Of a DNA stretch of 64,000 bases, positions 41,501 to 44,500 are shown piece after piece. The notes under the pieces were generated by a model that worked only from the letters and a program-made list of their open reading frames with translations, did not search any database and was not told the DNA's origin. Source of the DNA: Lumbricus rubellus (lineage: Eukaryota; Annelida; Clitellata; Crassiclitellata; Lumbricidae); the NCBI GenBank assembly GCA_945859605.1, contig OX243824.1:21578785-21642784 (forward strand), written 5' to 3'. The first letter of the stretch is position 1, and every line of letters starts with the position of its first letter. The translations under genes and the position numbers were made by a program.

Positions 41501-44500
41501 GTTTATAAATGTTTATAAATGTTTATAAATGTTTATAAATGTTTATAAATGTTTATAAATGTTTATAAATGTTTATAAATGTTTATAAATGTTTATAAAT
41601 GTTTATAAATGTTTATAAATGTTTATAAATGTTTATAAATGTTTATAAATGTTTAAATACAATACAATACAATACTATAGGCAAAGAGTCACAGGAAGTC
41701 CATTCTAGGTCGCAAGGTCAGTGACCGAAAAACTTGGGCAGTATCACGAATATGAATTGCCTTTAGTCCTTTACTGACCACATGTATGTGCAGTAAATGG
41801 TATGGGAAATCCAATACTTTTGTTTCGTAAAGAGCTATGCAAATAAAGACAGGTTCAGAAAGCAGTATAACATGATCATACACTTTGAGCCAGATTTTAA
41901 GCCACAAGATAACTTCCACAATATACCAAATGTGACAAATTTGTCAGTCTTAATGTGCGCACAAGGCCCACCACTGGCGACTTTCTAGTTTACTTGGTAC
42001 TGTTTTCCTCTAATGGCAGTACATAAATTTTCGATTATTTACAATTACAATCTGAGAAGATATCCTACCTACCAGAATGTGTATTTATACTTGTAAAAAG
42101 TGGCATTAACTCATGGTTCTTAACCCTTTGAACCCGGAGCACCCGTAACTCTACGGATAACGGGCCAGAAACCCAATCCCATTCTGAAACGCGGTATCAA
42201 GAATTCAGCCGTATCTTCACTTACACGAACGTAAATAGTCAGAGAACCTGGAGCTGGGAGGAGGTCAGGAGTGACAGCAACAATTCTGTACAGAACTGAC
42301 AAAAATAAAATAAAAACCGATCAATTACAGCAGAAATAACGCACAAAATCATCTGAAACAATCTAAACCATGCAAAGCATTGTTAGACCACAAGCTGATA
42401 GGGTAAATGCTGATGACAAAGTTCTTCTAATGAGAATTTGCAATAAACTCTGCTACATGCATACTTGCATGGCGACTTGGTTGACCCCCTGGCACGGACT
42501 TCTTTAGTCCGGCTTATAAGTTTTGCTAAGATCGGTCCACCCTCCTGGGAATAAGCTGCTTAGGAACCTGTGGCACAAGCTACTCAGTCTCCATCTGACT
42601 CTTTTTATATAGCGCACCCTCTAGTGGAAACAAAACTCTCAAGTGGAAACAAAACTCACCAGTGGAAACAGAATTCATCAGTGGAAACAAAACTTAACAG
42701 TGGTAACATATTCATTAGTGGAAACAAAACTTAACAGTGGTAACATATTCGCTAGTGGAAACAAAACTCTCAAGTGGAAACAAAACTCATCAACAAAACT
42801 CATCAGTGGAAACAAATTCGCTAGTGGAAACAAAACTTAACAGTGGAAACAAAACTAACCAGTGGAAACAAAACTCACCAGTGGAAACAAAACTCCCCAG
42901 TGGAAACAGAATTCACCAGTGGAAACAGAATTCACCAGTGGAAACCAAACTCACCAGTGGAAACCAAACTCACCAGTGGAAACCAAACTCACCAGTGGTG
43001 GAAACAAAACTCACCAGTGAAAACAAAACTCATCGGTGATGTAAACAAAACTCACCCGTGGAAGCAAAACCCACCAACAAAACCCACAAACAAAACACAC
43101 TAGTGGAAACAAAACTCACCAGTGGTGGAAACAAAACTCACCAGTGGAAACAAAACTCACAAGTGGAAACAAAACTCACAAGTGGAAACAAAACTCACAA
43201 GTGGAAACAAAACTCACGAGTGGAAACAAAACTCACCAGTGGAAGGGACGACGTATCCCGGTCGATCGGTGACAACGAAGATGGAAACGTATTTTGGGCT
43301 GAAGAAGACGTAAGACTCGTTGTGAAATATCGGAAGATACGATTCGTATGAGAAAACGTTGGAAATGTTGCTCGAGACTGCTGCACGCGTTGCGGGATTC
43401 TGGACAAGACCCTCAACGATGAGTTTGTGTGATCCAGGTCGAACCGTAAGTGGAACCTTTGACAGACGACAGAAAATGTTTTGTATCATATCAACCACAA
43501 CCTTTACAAATTATGATATACTTAATGCATGTCGCACACTTGTAACAACTATCCAGGCTATCATATCAGTTATTTATACATTTATATACTAGTGCCATTA
43601 CCACCTCCACCACTTTGTAATTTTGTCAAAGTATATAGGCCCCTACTAAGCGGGACTCGTCCCTTCTGGAGTGCCTATTGCTCCCTAATCTATTTCCATA
43701 GTCCTTGTTGAATGACTTAATCATTAAATACCACTTGTGTTATATAGGGTGTCCAATAAGTTCGTGAACGATTTTGCTTGCAGATAGCAGAAAAGTTTTG
43801 CAACAAACATTAATAATGCTTATATCATTTGAAAGAGCTTTATGTCCCGAAACCAAAAAGTGTTAGTTTTTTGCAACGAGGAAATGACGTCATCAATTTA
43901 TGCGGAAGGGCTATTTTTAGCGAATTTATGCAGTTCGCGATTGTTTTTCATAAACAAACTTGGGGGGAAATGGGGAAAATAGCAGACGTTCAGTTACACT
44001 TGAAAGCTGCTATTCTTGATGAAGAAGGATATTCATATTCCGTTATTGACGATAAATTAGGATGATCGAAAGGTTGGGTAGCAAAATGGGTTGAAGGAAG
44101 CAAGCAAGGCGAGTTAGGCGATCATACACGATGCGGTCGACCAAAGATTTTGACACAAGCTGCTATTAAAATAATCAAAAAGGCGAAATACAGACGAGGA
44201 ACTGGATTGAGACAGATAGAAAAATCTCTCAAAACAGGTGGACTTAAGGACAACAAAGAAACAATCAGAAATTACATGAAAGGGGAGTTAAAGTGGAAAA
44301 GTTGGAAACGCAGAAAGGCGCCATTGCTAACAGACGCTCAGAGGAACAAACGGTTGTTATTCGCGAGCACATACATCTGCTGTTTCGCGAGCATGGCTGA
44401 ACAAAAATATTTCTAACTACATTGAAAACTGGTCTCCAAACTCTCCTGATCTCTCACCGATTGAAAATCTCTGGAGTATACTCTCAGGCAGGGTCTACAA

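Noticed and set aside
42628..43240. CRISPR-like array
   Set aside because: Units are directly tandem with no unique spacers, in an animal intron.
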